A stretch of 5,001 nucleotides of DNA from Helicobacter sp. (GTDB lineage Bacteria > Campylobacterota > Campylobacteria > Campylobacterales > Helicobacteraceae), in NCBI GenBank assembly GCA_029264655.1, contig JARHZY010000099.1, positions 1-5,001 on the forward strand, in the 5' to 3' direction. The position numbers and the translations under genes were made by a program. Shown here one piece after another: positions 4,557-5,001 of this stretch. A model generated the notes under the pieces. That model was given only the letters and a program-made list of their open reading frames with translations. It was not told the origin of the DNA and searched no databases. Numbering within the stretch: position 1 is the stretch's first letter; each line of letters starts with the position of its first letter.

Positions 4557-5001
4557 TTATAAAGCTTTTATACGCTTTTTAATACACTTAATTGCCCAAT
4601 CATAATGGCTTGAAGTTGCACTTACACAATAACTACCAAGACTTGTGCTTCCACACCATTTATAATGTTTTTTTATAAAAAGACTTTCATTTGGTAGCGT
4701 AGAAATAAGCTGCATAGATTCCTTATGACTTTTATGCAACAAGGCTTTTGCCTTTTTTAGAGAAGTAGCGGAATGTCTTTCTTTAATTGCCCAATTCATT
4801 TTTGGGTAAGTTTTAAAATTATAAGGTAATGGCAAGAATGGGATAAAATTGCTATTTTTATTAAAATTAGAGTAAATAAAGTTTAATAATAGAATCTGCC
4901 ACTCATACAGATGAACAAGCACATCTTTAAGTGTTTCATCGCGTTCATTATAGGCAAAGCTCATTTCTTGAATATGAGATGGTATAGAATCAATAAGCAA
5001 A
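4557..5001 (-). CDS. ClbS/DfsB (DUF1706) family four-helix-bundle protein, N-terminus outside window
   Basis: The 147 visible codons match the ClbS/DfsB family. Recognisable stretches are RDETLKDVLVHLYEWQ near residues 19-34, a PLPYNFKTYPKMNWAIKERH stretch in the middle, and the C-terminal signature WCGSTSLGSYCVSATSSHYDWAIK before a basic tail. The fold is a DinB-like helical bundle, cytoplasmic, with no signal peptide or membrane segment in the visible part. ClbS of pks-positive E. coli protects its producer by hydrolysing the cyclopropane warhead of colibactin; most relatives live in genomes without colibactin genes and their substrate is unknown. The first visible codon is TTG (5000-4998), best read as an internal Leu: the frame is open to the edge, and family members carry roughly 20 more residues before the ..LIDSIP segment. 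The gene converges on copA and no partner gene is visible. The symbol is withheld because function is not shown. Confidence 0.85.
   Translation of the reverse strand, partial: LLIDSIPSHIQEMSFAYNERDETLKDVLVHLYEWQILLLNFIYSNFNKNSNFIPFLPLPYNFKTYPKMNWAIKERHSATSLKKAKALLHKSHKESMQLISTLPNESLFIKKHYKWCGSTSLGSYCVSATSSHYDWAIKCIKKRIKAL

Noticed and set aside
4998..5000. TTG as start codon of the clbS-like gene
   Set aside because: The frame stays open to the edge and family members have about 20 more residues before this point, so it is read as an internal Leu.
1..5001. CRISPR array, insertion sequence, or phage attachment site
   Set aside because: No regularly spaced direct repeats, no transposase fragments or terminal inverted repeats, and no copy of the tRNA 3' end were found.

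Overview
The window looks like a chromosomal piece of a low-GC member of the Campylobacterota, most likely the genus Helicobacter. The evidence is the strongly AT-rich intergenic DNA, a hook-protein C-terminus and a copper ATPase that both read like Helicobacter versions (judged from memory of those families, no search run), and a tRNA-Glu of the expected form.

Layout: (1) positions 1-407, + strand, the 3' end of a flagellar hook protein gene (flgE or its paralogue), entering from outside the window. (2) 408-990, a gene-free AT-rich gap holding several inverted repeats, including a compact structured element at 846-909. (3) 991-1066, a tRNA-Glu(UUC) with encoded CCA. (4) 1067-1479, another gene-free gap with a hairpin after the tRNA, a good match to a sigma-54 (-24/-12) promoter at 1177-1192, several dyads, and the probable copA promoter and ribosome binding site. 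(5) 1480-3951, + strand, a complete 823-residue copper-exporting P1B-type ATPase (CopA). (6) 3952-4556, a 605-base gap between convergent genes with inverted repeats, a recurring AACCACA word and what looks like a broken small membrane-protein gene (about 4203-4356, - strand). (7) 4557-5001, - strand, most of a ClbS/DfsB-family (DUF1706) protein whose N-terminus lies beyond the window.

The genes do not form one pathway: flagellar structure, tRNA, copper export and a four-helix-bundle protein of uncertain role lie side by side as separate transcription units. About a third of the window has no intact gene, which is a lot for a compact genome. The observations most worth testing are the sigma-54 site with no flagellar gene after it, the structured element upstream of the tRNA, the palindrome at the copA promoter, and the frameshifted small gene between copA and the clbS-like gene. 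No clearly new multi-gene system is visible.
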